DNA of 64,000 nt from Phallusia mammillata (taxonomy: Eukaryota > Chordata > Ascidiacea > Phlebobranchia > Ascidiidae), in NCBI GenBank assembly GCA_003260075.1, contig QLIY01000312.1, forward strand, positions 1-64,000, written 5' to 3'. Positions within the stretch are counted from its first letter, which is position 1, and every line of letters starts with the position of its first letter. Position numbers and translations under genes: made by a program. Of the stretch, positions 37,028-48,569 are shown in pieces. The notes beneath the pieces were generated by a model. It saw only the letters and a list, made by a program, of their open reading frames with translations. It was not told the DNA's origin and searched no databases.

Positions 37028-37836
37028 TAGGGTTGCCAATTGCCATCGACATGCACTCAAAAAATGAGGACAACCCCAAAATTAAATTTTCATACGAACG
37101 AAACAAACGTTTTTTGAACAAATCTTTAAATACCATGTTTCATATTTTTTGCCCTAAACAATCTGTTAAAGCAACTTCTTGTTCATAGAAAATACTTTGT
37201 GCATGTTACGACACTCAGGTCTAGGTTTAGTTCTACCTGTAGCAGGGATTTGACGTCATTTTATTAGATTTGTTTCTTGTAATTGTTGAAAATCAGACAA
37301 ACTAAGGACTGAAGTCAAAAACAAGGACATTTCTTATAGTGATGGGGCGATACCATGTTTTGAAGCGAGTACCGATACCAAGTACGAGTATCACATGTAT
37401 ATATATACCGAGTACTTAAAAACAGTGTTGTACTTAGTGTTGTAGTTGTGTATCACTGGCTAACTTATCTGCCATGGCCGGTGTACAGGCGCGCACACAC
37501 GCATGCAGAAAAATGTAATCTCCACCTGGTAGCGAAAAAAATATACGTAACCTGGCGGAACTTTTTCCTGATTTTGTACTGTCCGAAGCAGATATTGGCA
37601 AAGAGTTGCCCGTATTCTTATGGTGTAAACCGGCCTTGGGTATCGAACGTTGGTATCAAAAACTGAGATAAAATATTTCAAAACCGAATATCGATGCCAC
37701 TAAAATCGTTCGATACCGAGTACTGGGTACTTGTCCCAAAACTAATTTCTTATAAATATAGACAATATTTTTTTCTAAGACATTACTTTTTAAAATAACG
37801 ACAAATCTTACAAATAAGAACGGTATAGCAACCCTG
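37028..37836. mobile_element. hAT-type MITE carrying a second, nested hAT MITE
   Basis: Outer ends TAGGGTTGCC and GCAACCCTG are flanked by CCTATAGT at 37020-37027 and 37837-37844. The inner element occupies 37337-37744. The outer insertion is therefore older. Confidence 0.8.
37337..37744. mobile_element. hAT-type MITE nested in another element
   Basis: Begins TAGTGATGGGGCGATACC, ends GTACTTGTCCCAAAACTA, flanked by ATTTCTTA on both sides (37329-37336 and 37745-37752). The interior repeats CGAGTACCGATACC motifs. Sister copy at 38392-38822. Confidence 0.85.
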
Positions 37837-37920
37837 CCTATAGTTGGGTTAATGTACCAAAATTGGCAAGCAATTCTACTTTAGATGTTTTTCTGAAATT
37901 AAAAGCTGAACGTGCACAAA

Positions 37921-38627
37921 ATGAGATTAACAAGAACTTTGTTTAAACGCGGGTGGTGGAGACCTTGGGATGCGCCGCCAAAATATGGAAGTTTAATAAA
38001 ATATGGGCCACTCAAATGGAAAGATTACCAGTCACCATTTGTTGAACCTCCATATTGGTAAGTTGTGTTGTGTGTTTTTAACACAACTTTGCATGTTTGT
38101 GTTCAATCTGTAAAAAAACAATTCATGTACATCTGGTATCTAACTGCCAACGGGGTTTGTAATTTTGTTTTACAGGGGAAAACAATTGACAACAATTTTC
38201 TAAACCCCAGTAAAAGAAATGCTCTAATGTAATTTTCTTTCCCCGTGTACAGAGGGGGGGGGGTGGGGTTTGTAATGTTGTTTTACAGGGGAAAACAATT
38301 GACAACAATTTTCTAAAACCCAGTAAAAGAAATGCTCTAATGTAATTTTCTTTCCCCGTGTACAGATAAATTTGTTTTGGGACCTGCTTATTAGTGATGG
38401 GACGATACCAGGTTTTGAAGCGAGTACCGATACCGAGTACGAGTACCACATGTATATACCTTCGATACCGAGTACGATTACCAAGCACTTAGGTGTAGTG
38501 TTGTAGTTAGTTGTATATAACTGCCTAATTTATCTGCCATGGTCGGGGTACAGGCGTGCACACACAAATGCCGAAAAATGGAATCTCCATGTGATAGCGA
38601 AAAAGATATATGTAAACTGGCGGAACT

Positions 38628-38682
<55 letters not shown>

Positions 38683-40685
38683 TGGTGTAAATCGGCCTTC
38701 GGCACTCGCATGTTGGTATTGAAAATTGAGGCAAAATATTTCCATACCGAGTACGAGTATTGATACCACTGAAATCGTTCGATACCATCGATACCAAGTA
38801 CCGGGTACCCGTCCCATCACTACTGCTTATAGGCTACCCACAAAGAAATGGTACAATTTTTCTGCTGTGTTTTAATTATTTGGCCATTGACTACACCCAG
38901 TCAAGTTTGTTTATTTGCATTGTCACTTCTCTATGCATATCCATGGTAAACAGTTTTGTAAAACAGCAAGGACACCAAAAAAAAAATGTTTCCTGCAGTT
39001 TATATATTAACCCTGCCAAAACTTTGTAGGTACAAATGGTCCACAACATCTCCTTATCATCCGATTGAACAGCATAAAATCTTATCTGCTGAGCATGTAG
39101 GTTGGTATAAAAACAATTTTTGGAAGCAGAAGATTATTCCACCAGACGAATGGTTATACCAAGTAGGAGACAAGGTAGAAATACTAGAAGGAAAAGACAA
39201 AGGAAAGCAAGGCGATGTTACTCAGGTTAACTTAACTTTTTTGTCGAATATATTTTTAGACTGTGTTGTCCTGTTTTGACATGCACAATCATTGGTGTTT
39301 CACTCAAGGTTAACAATCATGGCAAAAATGTCTTAAATACCATGTAACAGTCAGTGTCACACAAAATATGTGTCTTTGAGTCATCATTGTCAATAATAGA
39401 GTCGTTACCACTCTATTGTACTTTAAAAAAAATTAAATTGATATCATTACGGTAGTGCATTGATACAGTTACAGTATGGCACTTAGCCGAACAAAAAAAT
39501 CTTTTTTTACTTTAAGTGTTTGAAATTTTTGTCCAGTAGAGAAGTAAAGTGATATATGATTTTATTGTCAGGTGGTGCCACAAGGGAACATTATAATTGT
39601 TGGAGGCCTCAACACCAAGTATGAAAAAAGAGGTAAGCTAAAAACAAAGATGTTAGTAAGTTCAAACACACTGATTTTTTTTCTACAGATGGTGAAATAA
39701 GGAGAAGGGAAGAGCCACTGCAACACCATGAAGTAAGTTGTTATGAAACTTAGTAATAAGGACCAATTGTAAGTGGAAGGCCTACTATTCCTACTATTTG
39801 CCCTACTATTCTGTGATGTACGCACAAATGTGCAAAAAGTATTCTTGTCCTAAATCAGCGGTCTATGGAAAAATTACCCATTTTGTTCTGTTTTTTTTTC
39901 ACTTTTAAAGACTCCTTAGAACTGCTTCACAGACCGTTTGAGGGTCTATGAACACATTTTTGCATTTAATTTTAATGATTTAGACTTTCATGATGCACAG
40001 TTTAGCCATCATGGATAAGACACAAATTCAGTTTTAGTTTTTCCACAATAGTATTTTTTAAATGCAGGTCAGCTTGTTGGATCCAACAGACAAAAAACCT
40101 GTGGAGGTTGAATTTCGGGTCAATGAGACTGGCCAGCGAGTTCGTGTTTCATTGCGTACTGGACATGTGGTTGAATGGTAACGTTGACTTCTACAATTAT
40201 CCATTTTCTGAACCAGCATGCATTTTAAAGGGACTGTTTTCCTGGGCCTAAACAATGCTGTGGGTTAACTGTTTTGATGGTGCACACTGTTGGATTATGC
40301 CTAAACCTGCATCCTACATTTTTGTTACATTGATAATAATAAATTCATCTTGTCAAATATTGAAAAGGTCTTTTATTAATATCTAAATGTGTTTAGAATA
40401 GGAAATTCTAGTCAAAATAACCTCTCCAACTAAAATGTGGTATCATCACCAGTGAGTTGGTTCAATCACTAACATAAATTTTTCTACTTTTTTTTCCATA
40501 CCAGGCCTCCAGAAATTCTTTATGATGGCACAAAAAAGGAAAGTTATGTTTGTGGTGACAAGGACACATCTTATGAAGAAGCATGCAAGCGCACGTACAA
40601 ACCAACCATGGAATTTTGGGAGGATGAATTGAAAGCTTTGTACAACATTAAAGACCCACCAAGAAGAAAAACATACTGGTACTAG
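37921..40685 (+). CDS. MRPL24: Mitochondrial large-subunit ribosomal protein uL24m
   Basis: Component of the mitochondrial 39S ribosomal subunit that binds rRNA early in assembly. Six exons read in phase: 37921-38057, 39030-39225, 39572-39632, 39689-39732, 40068-40177, 40505-40685, giving 242 residues (human about 216). The N-terminus MRLTRTLFKRGWWRP is basic and lacks acidic residues, as expected for mitochondrial import. A KOW motif is clear in exon 2 (GDKVEILEGKDKGKQGDVTQ), continuing into exon 3 (IIIVGGLNTKY); exon 5 carries the family block LLDPTDKKPVEVEFRVNETG followed by QRVRVSLRTG. The start is the first in-frame ATG after the exon opens; a short out-of-frame ATG lies at 37885. Intron 1 (about 970 bp) holds a hAT MITE and a duplicated contig junction. 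The gene is tail-to-tail with the rhodanese gene at 41188-42749, about 500 bp apart. Confidence 0.93.
38150..38366. repeat. Contig-overlap duplicate around G run 38254-38263
   Basis: Two copies of about 103 bp in MRPL24 intron 1, nearly identical. Confidence 0.85.
38392..38822. mobile_element. hAT-type MITE in MRPL24 intron 1
   Basis: Begins TAGTGATGGGACGATACC, ends GTACCCGTCCCATCACTA, with perfect duplication CTGCTTAT at 38384-38391 and 38823-38830. Its terminal repeats match each other better than those of 37337-37744, suggesting a younger insertion. A 51-base G gap lies inside. Confidence 0.88.
38630..38680. other. 51-base G run, probable gap placeholder
   Basis: Pure G inside a hAT MITE (38392-38822). 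The sister copy at 37337-37744 has about 100 bp of ordinary sequence at this point, so real bases are missing here. Confidence 0.8.
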
Positions 40686-41187
40686 GTGGAAAATTCTTCA
40701 GATTCAGAACACAGCTATTAGATTCCAGAAGAGTGGAATAACATGAAAAGGCTGGAGGGTTAAAGAAAAAGACACTTTAATGTTTTGTTGTGTTTGCACA
40801 AAACATGATGGTTACTCCACTCAAAGCATCACAGCTACATTAGCACACATTTATTCCCATTGCATCATGGCAAGTTTATTGTTCTAACCTGGCACAAACA
40901 GCCAAACATTACACTGTAATAGCACAAATAGACATGCTGAACAAAAAGTAGTGCAAGGCTAAAACATGTAATGAGTTTTGCAATACATTCGTTTTTGCAA
41001 CTGTACAATCACTGTCCTCTGCACAAAATGTGCAAAAAATATCAGCATAAAATAGAAACACCTAAAGATATTGCATAATCAGCTTTAGCAGGAAGCACAT
41101 GAACAGAAAAAAGTATAGAAGCAATACCAGTGTAACTGACAAAATGCTTATGCTGCAGCATGAATAAGGTAGGAAGTACCTAGCAGT

Positions 41188-42749
41188 TTAGTTATCTTTT
41201 AATGGGTAAGTATGTGCTTCCCATCCAATCCAACCTTCAGGAAAGTGCCTGGCTCTGTAAAATGTAAACACAGATGTTCAGTGTACATCATAGAAATGTG
41301 GTTGCAACGAGCTTTATTTTTTTGTTTGCAATAATCTTGCAGCTAGGAAGCACAATTGTTGTTTTGGTAGCAGACAGTTACAGTAAAAAAAACTACCGAA
41401 ATACCTGTGAAAATGAAATTGTAAGCCTACTACGCATTCTTATAACATGCTGTTGGCTTAGAACCCTAGATTTTACCGTTTGCTTTCATGACTGCGGAAA
41501 AATATACTTGTGGTTCGTTGTATGTACAGTGATGAACTTACTTGCTATAACCTTGGTCTATAGCTGCATAAAGAGCCATAGTGCTGCGAACACCAGATCT
41601 GCAGTGAAATATTATGTCTTCTGCATCTTTTTGTGGCTTAGATGACTTGTATTTTTCTTCAAAGGCCTCATCACTTAGTTTCAATGCCTCTCCTGAAAAT
41701 AAAATCACTATAAATTTAATTTTCTGAGCCTAAAATGATTTTACATCACAAATGTTTAGCAAACAAGTAGTTTGGTTCATCACTATCTGCAAACGTCCAC
41801 ACAAATATGAAAAGAATTTACCAAATTCTTGAACAGGAACATTCACCCAGTGTTTTGCCATGATTCTTCCCTCCGCACACTCTTCTGGGGTCCTTACATC
41901 AACCACATAGACTTCATCTTTTTCCACTGCTTTTTTAAAGTCATAAGCATCTATTGTCAAATTTTCCCTGCAATAAAAAATTCTTTCATCAAAAGCAATA
42001 ATCCAGATCTGGACATTACATAGTGTTTAAAACTGACCAATATGCTTATCATAAGAGGTTTATTCTATTAGCAGCATTAAAACAACCATCAAGTCCACAA
42101 AAGCTTTACAAGTCAAATCCTGGCACATAAATAACTTTTGTGGCATGTCAACAACATTACATTGCTTGTTGTGTCATTAAGCCAAGTTGTTAAAGTCATA
42201 CATGCAAAAATCTGTCTGTATTCAGATAGTTCCTCAAATCAGCTGGCACATAGTGTCACATACACATAAAAACGTTAGCATGTAAAGTCATTACCATTTT
42301 GACACAAGTAAACTCGCACACAGCATTCAAAAGGTTCTCAACTCGTGTGTTCGTTTTGGAAAGGCTTTTTCACATTGCAGATTTTGCAAATAAACTAATA
42401 TACAGGTCCAATGCCCACAAAATACTGAGGTTTGATGACTTACCGCAGTTCAACGTTTTCATTACTTCCACGTGAAAATAGCTTGTAACTTTGTGGAGTA
42501 AAAAGTGGGACTGTCTTTTGTGAGGTAGTAGAGTAAGTAAGAGATATTCTTGTTGTGCAATTGACCAAAGGGGACACTTTGACCATAAAACTTCTTTGAA
42601 TAACTGCCCTCGTTGTCTGTGATCCTTAATTAAAGTAATAAAGCAAATACACATGCAGAAGCACAAACCAAGACTTTTTACAGTTACATACCGTTTTTAA
42701 GTTGGCTCAAAACGCCTGGAAGTCTTCTGTAAATACTCGTAGAAGCCAT
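41188..42749 (-). CDS. Single-domain rhodanese (thiosulfate sulfurtransferase-like), likely mitochondrial
   Basis: Rhodaneses move sulfane sulfur through a persulfide on an active-site cysteine. Five exons in transcription order: 42749-42692, 42624-42444, 41967-41822, 41692-41542, 41254-41188; 603 nt, 200 residues, all joins in phase. Residues 1-80 are rich in Arg, Ser and Thr and poor in acids (MASTSIYRRLPGVL...), consistent with a mitochondrial presequence. The domain starts at LTIDAYDFKKAV, has VVDVRTPEEC and a six-residue active loop beginning at the catalytic Cys in FHCRSGVRS, and ends with RHFPEGWIGWE. Layout resembles the heat shock 67B2/TSTD group of small animal rhodaneses. Exons 3 and 4 have exactly the lengths (146 and 151 bp) of the middle exons of the neighbour at 43200-44736, so the pair arose by tandem duplication. 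Confidence 0.9.
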
Positions 42750-42756
42750 AATAATA

Positions 42757-42758
42757 CT
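42757..42758 (-). promoter_or_regulatory. Possible trans-splice acceptor before the first rhodanese gene
   Basis: On the minus strand GGCAGCTACAG ends seven bases before the ATG (42749). The same spacing pattern recurs before other genes in the window. Inference from position only. Confidence 0.3.
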
Positions 42759-43199
42759 GTAGCTGCCTAAGACTTAAATCAATAGCCCTGTAAACTTCTT
42801 GCCTTGTGTTTTTGAAGTGGAGAAATGCTGACTCAACATTTTTTTAGCTTTGTCATTCTGTGCAAACGTGACTGTTGACATGTTGAGCTACAATGACTCA
42901 GCACCAGAAATTACAGGCGCCTCATTTAGAATTTTTAATTGTAACAATACAACAACGATAGCTAAAACCCCGGATTTACAAAAAAAAAACAGTTTCAAAA
43001 ACGAAGAAAAATTTTCTCGACTTTTCAAAGAGCATTTGAAATGATGCAAAGCACAGGAATCAGTAAGCAAGCAAATATAGCCTACACAATGGAAGATTAG
43101 CCTACAACTAAAAAGCAGAGCAAAAAATCGTTAGCTAGAATGTCGATAAGCGCAAGTATTGGCAGCAATTTGTGTCAAAATTTTGCGTCAGTCCGCAAT

Positions 43200-44736
43200 C
43201 TATAAATCGGTCTGTTCCTTCCACACAATCCAGCCATCCGCATAGTGTCGAATACTGCAAAAACAATCAGAAATGTTATTGTTTACGATACAGCTAGAAA
43301 ATTTGGCTGTTTAATTGCATAATGTATTTTCGTATTTTGCCTGGCTTTCTGTATATAACGTCCTTTTTAACCCGGGCCAATACATATGTAGGCAAAGAAG
43401 TTTAGGTGGGCAGTGTTAGTGCCATTTAACTTAATTTTCAAATCCACCCGACAATCGAAACGTTACACTTAGTTTATATTTTAGATCGGTTGTATGGAAT
43501 ACAAATATCGAGTTTTTGGATAAGTCGACAAAGGCAGTGCAGCATGTCGACAAGGTCACATGGAGGGTTCAAATCTCACCGCAAGCTAGATCTTTTTCTT
43601 GCCTTTGATTCGTCATATGCGGTATTCTTGAGAGCCTAACTTGATTCGGTATGACACTTTTAATAGGCATGGAATACTGCGATTTGAGTATTCGTGTCCA
43701 TTACCAAACTTACTTGCTGTAGCCTCGATCAATAGCAGAGTATAATGCAGTAGTGCTACGTACTCCCGATCTGCACTGAAGAATAACGTCCTTAGCATCT
43801 TTTCTCGGTTTGGAAGCACCATATTTTTCTTCAAAAGCTTCTTCACTCAGTTCTAATGCCTCAACTAGATGTGTCGTTGCAGTTCGTTAATGTATTTTTA
43901 AGTTGATTTAATTCATTAGGTTCCTAGATTCAGTTGTCAAAATAAACAAACAACCATTAGCTGATAAAACTGTTTTTTTGGGTGTGTTTTGAAAACGAGA
44001 TTTTATTTTATAGGTGATTCAAAGTAAGGTTATTATTTAAAATCTTGGTAAATTTAAAGCTAAAAATTAAGGTGAGATGCTTATACGAAAAAAAAGATAC
44101 GGGCTTTATATCTACGAAAACACCATGGAATTACCGAATTCCTGCAATGGAACGTGCACCCATCGTTTTGCCATTATTCGGCCCGCGTCAACTTCATCCT
44201 TTCTTCTGACGTCCACTACGTATACTTCATTGTTTTTCACCGCCTTCTTAAAACTTTCAGTATCAATAACTAAATGAGGTCTGCAAAAAACATAGAAAGA
44301 GCATGTAACGCAATAAACGTTTTACAAAAACATAATAATTGTTGAAAAAAAAACATTTTGAAAGGTAACAAAAATAGATTTAAATTTTGTTCATATTTAA
44401 ATTTGTAATTTTGACTAGTTAAAATCATATAGAATAGACCGTAATTATAATATGCATAAAAACAGGAAATATGTTCTTTATTCAATTGTCATACAGATCA
44501 TCTAAGAACTGTTTGGGGGTAATATGTCCAAACATGCCTTATTTTTGTTGCTTTGAACATTGAAGCTTTTTAAGAATTAAAAAAATACTGATCAAGATCA
44601 TTTTATTTTGTAGGCAAGTTAATTTTTTGGGGGTCAGCGACTTGTTGTTGTACGATAAAACTTACCTTAGTTCCCGCTTTCGTTCAGGCTGTTTGGTCGG
44701 TTGGGAGTTTAATCCGTTATCAGTTACAGAAGTCAT
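43200..44736 (-). CDS. Single-domain rhodanese paralogue, likely cytosolic
   Basis: Four exons in transcription order: 44736-44666, 44280-44135, 43864-43714, 43254-43200; 423 nt, 140 residues, all joins in phase. The short hydrophilic N-terminus (MTSVTDNGLNSQPTKQPERK) lacks a presequence, unlike its neighbour. The domain shows DTESFKKAV, VVDVRRKDEV and an intact active loop QCRSGVRS with the catalytic cysteine. The acidic TPEEC of the paralogue is changed to RKDEV here. The C-terminal exon encodes RHYADGWIVWKEQTDL. The gene lies upstream of the other rhodanese on the same strand; the region between them (42750-43199) has no recognised exon. Confidence 0.88.
43525..43645 (+). mobile_element. 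tRNA-derived SINE
   Basis: B box GGGTTCAAATCTCACC at 43565-43580, tail GATTCGGTATGACAC. It lies in the intron of the second rhodanese gene next to its last exon. Confidence 0.55.
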
Positions 44737-44747
44737 TTCGAAACCTA

Positions 44748-44749
44748 CT
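44748..44749 (-). promoter_or_regulatory. Possible trans-splice acceptor before the second rhodanese gene
   Basis: On the minus strand TTAACATTTAG ends eleven bases before the ATG (44736), and no upstream exon is visible. Inference from position only. Confidence 0.3.
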
Positions 44750-45235
44750 AAATGTTAATTTAACACTAAAGTTAACACATAGCACTAAAGGCAAACAATT
44801 TTAGGCGTTTTGTTTGAGGCAAAATTGCAACGTACGCAAAAGTTTAGACCCGAACCCCATTCGTTTCTACATGAGCGATGATTTGCTAAAAAGCACTGCC
44901 TTTTAGCCTGTAAAGAGACTCCATGCATGCACGCATCGCCGAATTTTGTCCTGCATTAGCTGTTTACGCTAAACATCAAAAGCTACCCAGTGGTTGGTGA
45001 GGTATAACGTATAACACACTTGTAAAAGTCAAACATTCCCAATGCACATAGCCTATTACAAATTGTGTCATTTTTACGTTTGTCGTTTTTGTTCTGGGGA
45101 TTCTGGGATGTTTGTTTAGTGGAGGCAAGTTTGTGGGAGTAGAAATTATCTCTACTAACGTAGCTTAAAGTTTTTGTTTCACATTTTGCTTGCGATTCAA
45201 AGGTGTTCGCAGAGCAATTGCATGTAATCAGTTGT

Positions 45236-46096
45236 TCTAGTTATCGAATGTTCTAATTTCGAAACCACATAACTATCAAAATAATATAATATTTGCAAAA
45301 TATATAAAACCAAGTTTGCAAAGTACTTGGCGGGTTTGTCAGTTTTTTTTACAAACCGTTTAAAACAAGCCTGTCGGGGGGGGGGCAATGGTTCCCAACC
45401 TTTCTACACCGCGGGACCGGTAAAAATGTAAAACAAAATTCCACGGACCGGCAACAAAAGGTCGTAGTGAATGAAACAGATATTTGTAAGGTTTTTGTTC
45501 ACCAAAGTTGTCATGGCGCAACCTAATGCAAGATTTGGTCATAGCCTATGTATTTAGGACGAAAAATTACAACCAAACGGCAATCAAGTCAACTTGAACA
45601 ACAAAACGCCAATCCATTTACACAAATTAATGCTAGTGAGATGTTTACTGTTGTTTCGCTTTCGGTATGAATGTCAAAGTCTCAAATCATCTCAAAAAGG
45701 AAGAATAACTATATTTTACAAAAATGTGTTTAATGCTAGACACAGTTTATGACAAAAGAGTCATAAACGTCACAAAAGCTTCATTAAACAATTTTGCGGG
45801 TACGAGCTACTTCAGTTTTACAGCCAAGCGGAAAATGAATTTCGCAGGTACCAACAATTTCGCAATAGGCCTACTTATAATCCCATTTTTAAAGTGGCTT
45901 GGCATAAAGTAAGATAAGTTGCGGACCGGCAAAATATCCGGCGGTTGGGGGGGGGGCAGTTATCGAATAGTCTAATTTCGAAACTACATAACTATCAAAA
46001 TAATATAATATTTGCAAAATATATAAAATCAGGTTTGCAAAGTACCTGGCGGGTTTGTCAGTTTTTTTTACAAACCGTTTAAAACAAGCCTGTCAT
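45236..46096. repeat. Duplicated 138-bp block separated by two G runs (45376-45385, 45947-45956)
   Basis: 45236-45375 and 45957-46096 match closely. The segment between the G runs begins CAATGGTTCCCAACC, like a hAT end, and may be one haplotype's insertion. Confidence 0.75.
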
Positions 46097-46794
46097 GTGA
46101 CATTTCCCTATAGTTTAAACTCTATACCGTTAAATTTTCCTATCTCAAATGCTTTGCTCATTACAGTCTTATAGGGAAAGATAAAAACACATATATACAT
46201 TTAGACAGGTGTAAGCAGCAACTATAAATGAAACAATTCAAATTGAAAGCAGCAAAGGAATGACCAAAGAACGATGTCCCCTTGAAGAAAAAATTCTTTT
46301 GTGTTTGGAAAAATGGTTTTATTGCCTAAAGCTCTATTTTACGTAAAAAGAAGTTTAAAATGTCTTTCTAGCTCATTTGGTTGTGTCAATTAAGCAACTA
46401 ATAAATGATGATCCTTTACCCACTCTAGATTAATGCAGAAATAACTGCCAGATTTTTAAGGCTTACTGAAGTCGGGCAATCGACTTACAGCTAATTGCAG
46501 AGAGTAGTGCGTGCGTGCTTGTGCAACCAAAAAATTCAATGTTTTGGCCTTTAAACATATGAGCAGGCATTGGGGCGTAAAAGAAAATTTAACGCGGAAA
46601 TGAACCCTATGTCGACAAGACAATTAATGTGTTGTCTTTACTTTACTAACTATTATATTTTCAGTAATATTGATCCCTAAACAATTATTTGTAATTACAA
46701 AGCATTTTTTTCGGCTTGTGCACTGTGTGTGAACACGCTTAGGAAAATCAAATATTGTTTAAAACTGTACACACTTTTGTCCAAATCTTCCCGA

Positions 46795-47494
46795 TCATGA
46801 TTAAGAATTACGTTTCATTAAACATGCATTCACATGCTATTTATTTAATATTTGTTATGTTTATAAAATAATGAAACCTTGAGGTTTAAACAGGACTCGT
46901 TTTTACTAGAACTTTCTTATCATGCTGCACTTTTACTTAAACTTCAAAAAACCATTATTCGCAGGTTGAATAAAACTTGCAGACTATACAAAAAATGCAC
47001 AAGTCCGCATATTTGGCTTGCAAGCTGGCTCTAATACAAGGTACTTAGTACAGTACAGCAGTGCTTCTGCTTTGCATTAGTAATAGCAATAATATGGCTA
47101 TTACCATAACACTACAATGTTTTTATTTACGCTTTTACTGTGGGGGGGGGGAATGATTAAGAATTACGTTTCATTGAACATTCACATGCTATTTATTTAA
47201 TATTTGTTATGTTTATAAAATCATGAAGCCTTGGGATTTAAACATGACTCGTTTTTACTAGAACTTTCTTATTATGCTGCACTTTCACATGAACTTTAAA
47301 AACCATTATTCACAGGTTGAATAAAACTTGCAGACTTGACAAGAAATGCACAAGTCCGCATATTTGCCTTGCAAGCTGTCTCTAACGCAAGGTACTTAGC
47401 AGTACAGCAGCGCTTCTGCTTTGTATTACTAATAGCAATAACATGGCTATTACCATAACACTACAATGTTTTTATTTACGCTTTTACTGTTGCA
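46795..47494. repeat. Contig-overlap duplicate around G run 47142-47151
   Basis: Two copies of about 345 bp with scattered substitutions and short indels. Confidence 0.88.
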
Positions 47495-48288
47495 GCTCGC
47501 ATAAGTGTCACCATATGTTACGGTCATCACTGTTTAAAACTGAAACATTGTTGCCGTTGTTGCTAATCATATTGGCAAGGACTTCCCAAACAGCCGACTG
47601 CAATTGACAGGCCGATTGGGGATTGATTTCAAACCAATGGTGAACTATAAAAACTCAAAGTTTAATTCAAAGTTTAATTCGTTATCAGTTGTTAATCAAA
47701 TTCCTAAAAAGCGCTATTGTGATTGCCAAAACTAGCCTAAAATCCGCAACTGAAAAGTAACATAAAAACGAGGCAACTTATTCCCGCCACTTAACTGCTT
47801 GCGAATGTCAAAATGCGCTTAAACAGCAAAAAAGCTTTTTGACAACCCGCCTAAAAATGACACTCGCCATCAGCTATATCATTCTGCAACTGTTAGAAAC
47901 CAACCTAATGGTTGTGCAACTGCTTGTGTTGTGCTTTGTTTTTCTTTATTCGACCTTGCATGCTTGGATACCTTGTCAGAATTATAAGGGTACTTCATTC
48001 ACACTACACAAACTCAGTAGGCATTCTGTTACATCACAAATGTGTTGCAGTATTGATTGCTACGTTTAGAAAAGGCTACTGATGTTGTTTTTCAATCTCA
48101 GAAAACTTAACTGATTGAAATACACACAAAAAACGTTTGAAGAATGAAATTGATGTCTTCAACGTTGTGAAAATATTACTACTTTTTGTTTTAAAATGGG
48201 GTTCTTATGATGTGAGGCACATATGAACTGTTAACTGTCGGACATAACATACATGATGGTCTCTGGCAAATATGTTGTTTTAGCAGAC

Positions 48289-48506
48289 GCTGAAACGACG
48301 AAAAGGATTTCAAAACATCGTTTAAAACAAAAATACTAGCCGAAAAATATTGCCAAAGTGCCGTAAAATGAAATCTAAACAAGCATTATCCAGTTATTCT
48401 TTGATAGTTAATATAGGCCTAGCTTAATTTCGCCATGTGTTTGGAGATTGTAGACATTGAAAGGTCGGCCACTTGAAATGTCGATTTTAATTAAGTCAAT
48501 AAAGCT

Positions 48507-48569
<63 letters not shown>

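Larger units (their letters stand above)
36106..37920. other. Intergenic region, mostly repeats
   Basis: Contains a contig-overlap duplication (36209-36476), then about 550 bp where I see nothing, then a nested pair of hAT elements (37028-37836) ending 84 bp before the MRPL24 start. Confidence 0.6.

Noticed and set aside
41274-41645. Open frame of 123 codons on the + strand with hydrophobic stretches
   Set aside because: It is antisense to rhodanese exon 41542-41692 and its intron; no splice or homology support.
45371-45946. Complete hAT insertion between two G runs
   Set aside because: The left end resembles a hAT terminus, but the boundaries are G placeholders, so ends and target duplication cannot be read.
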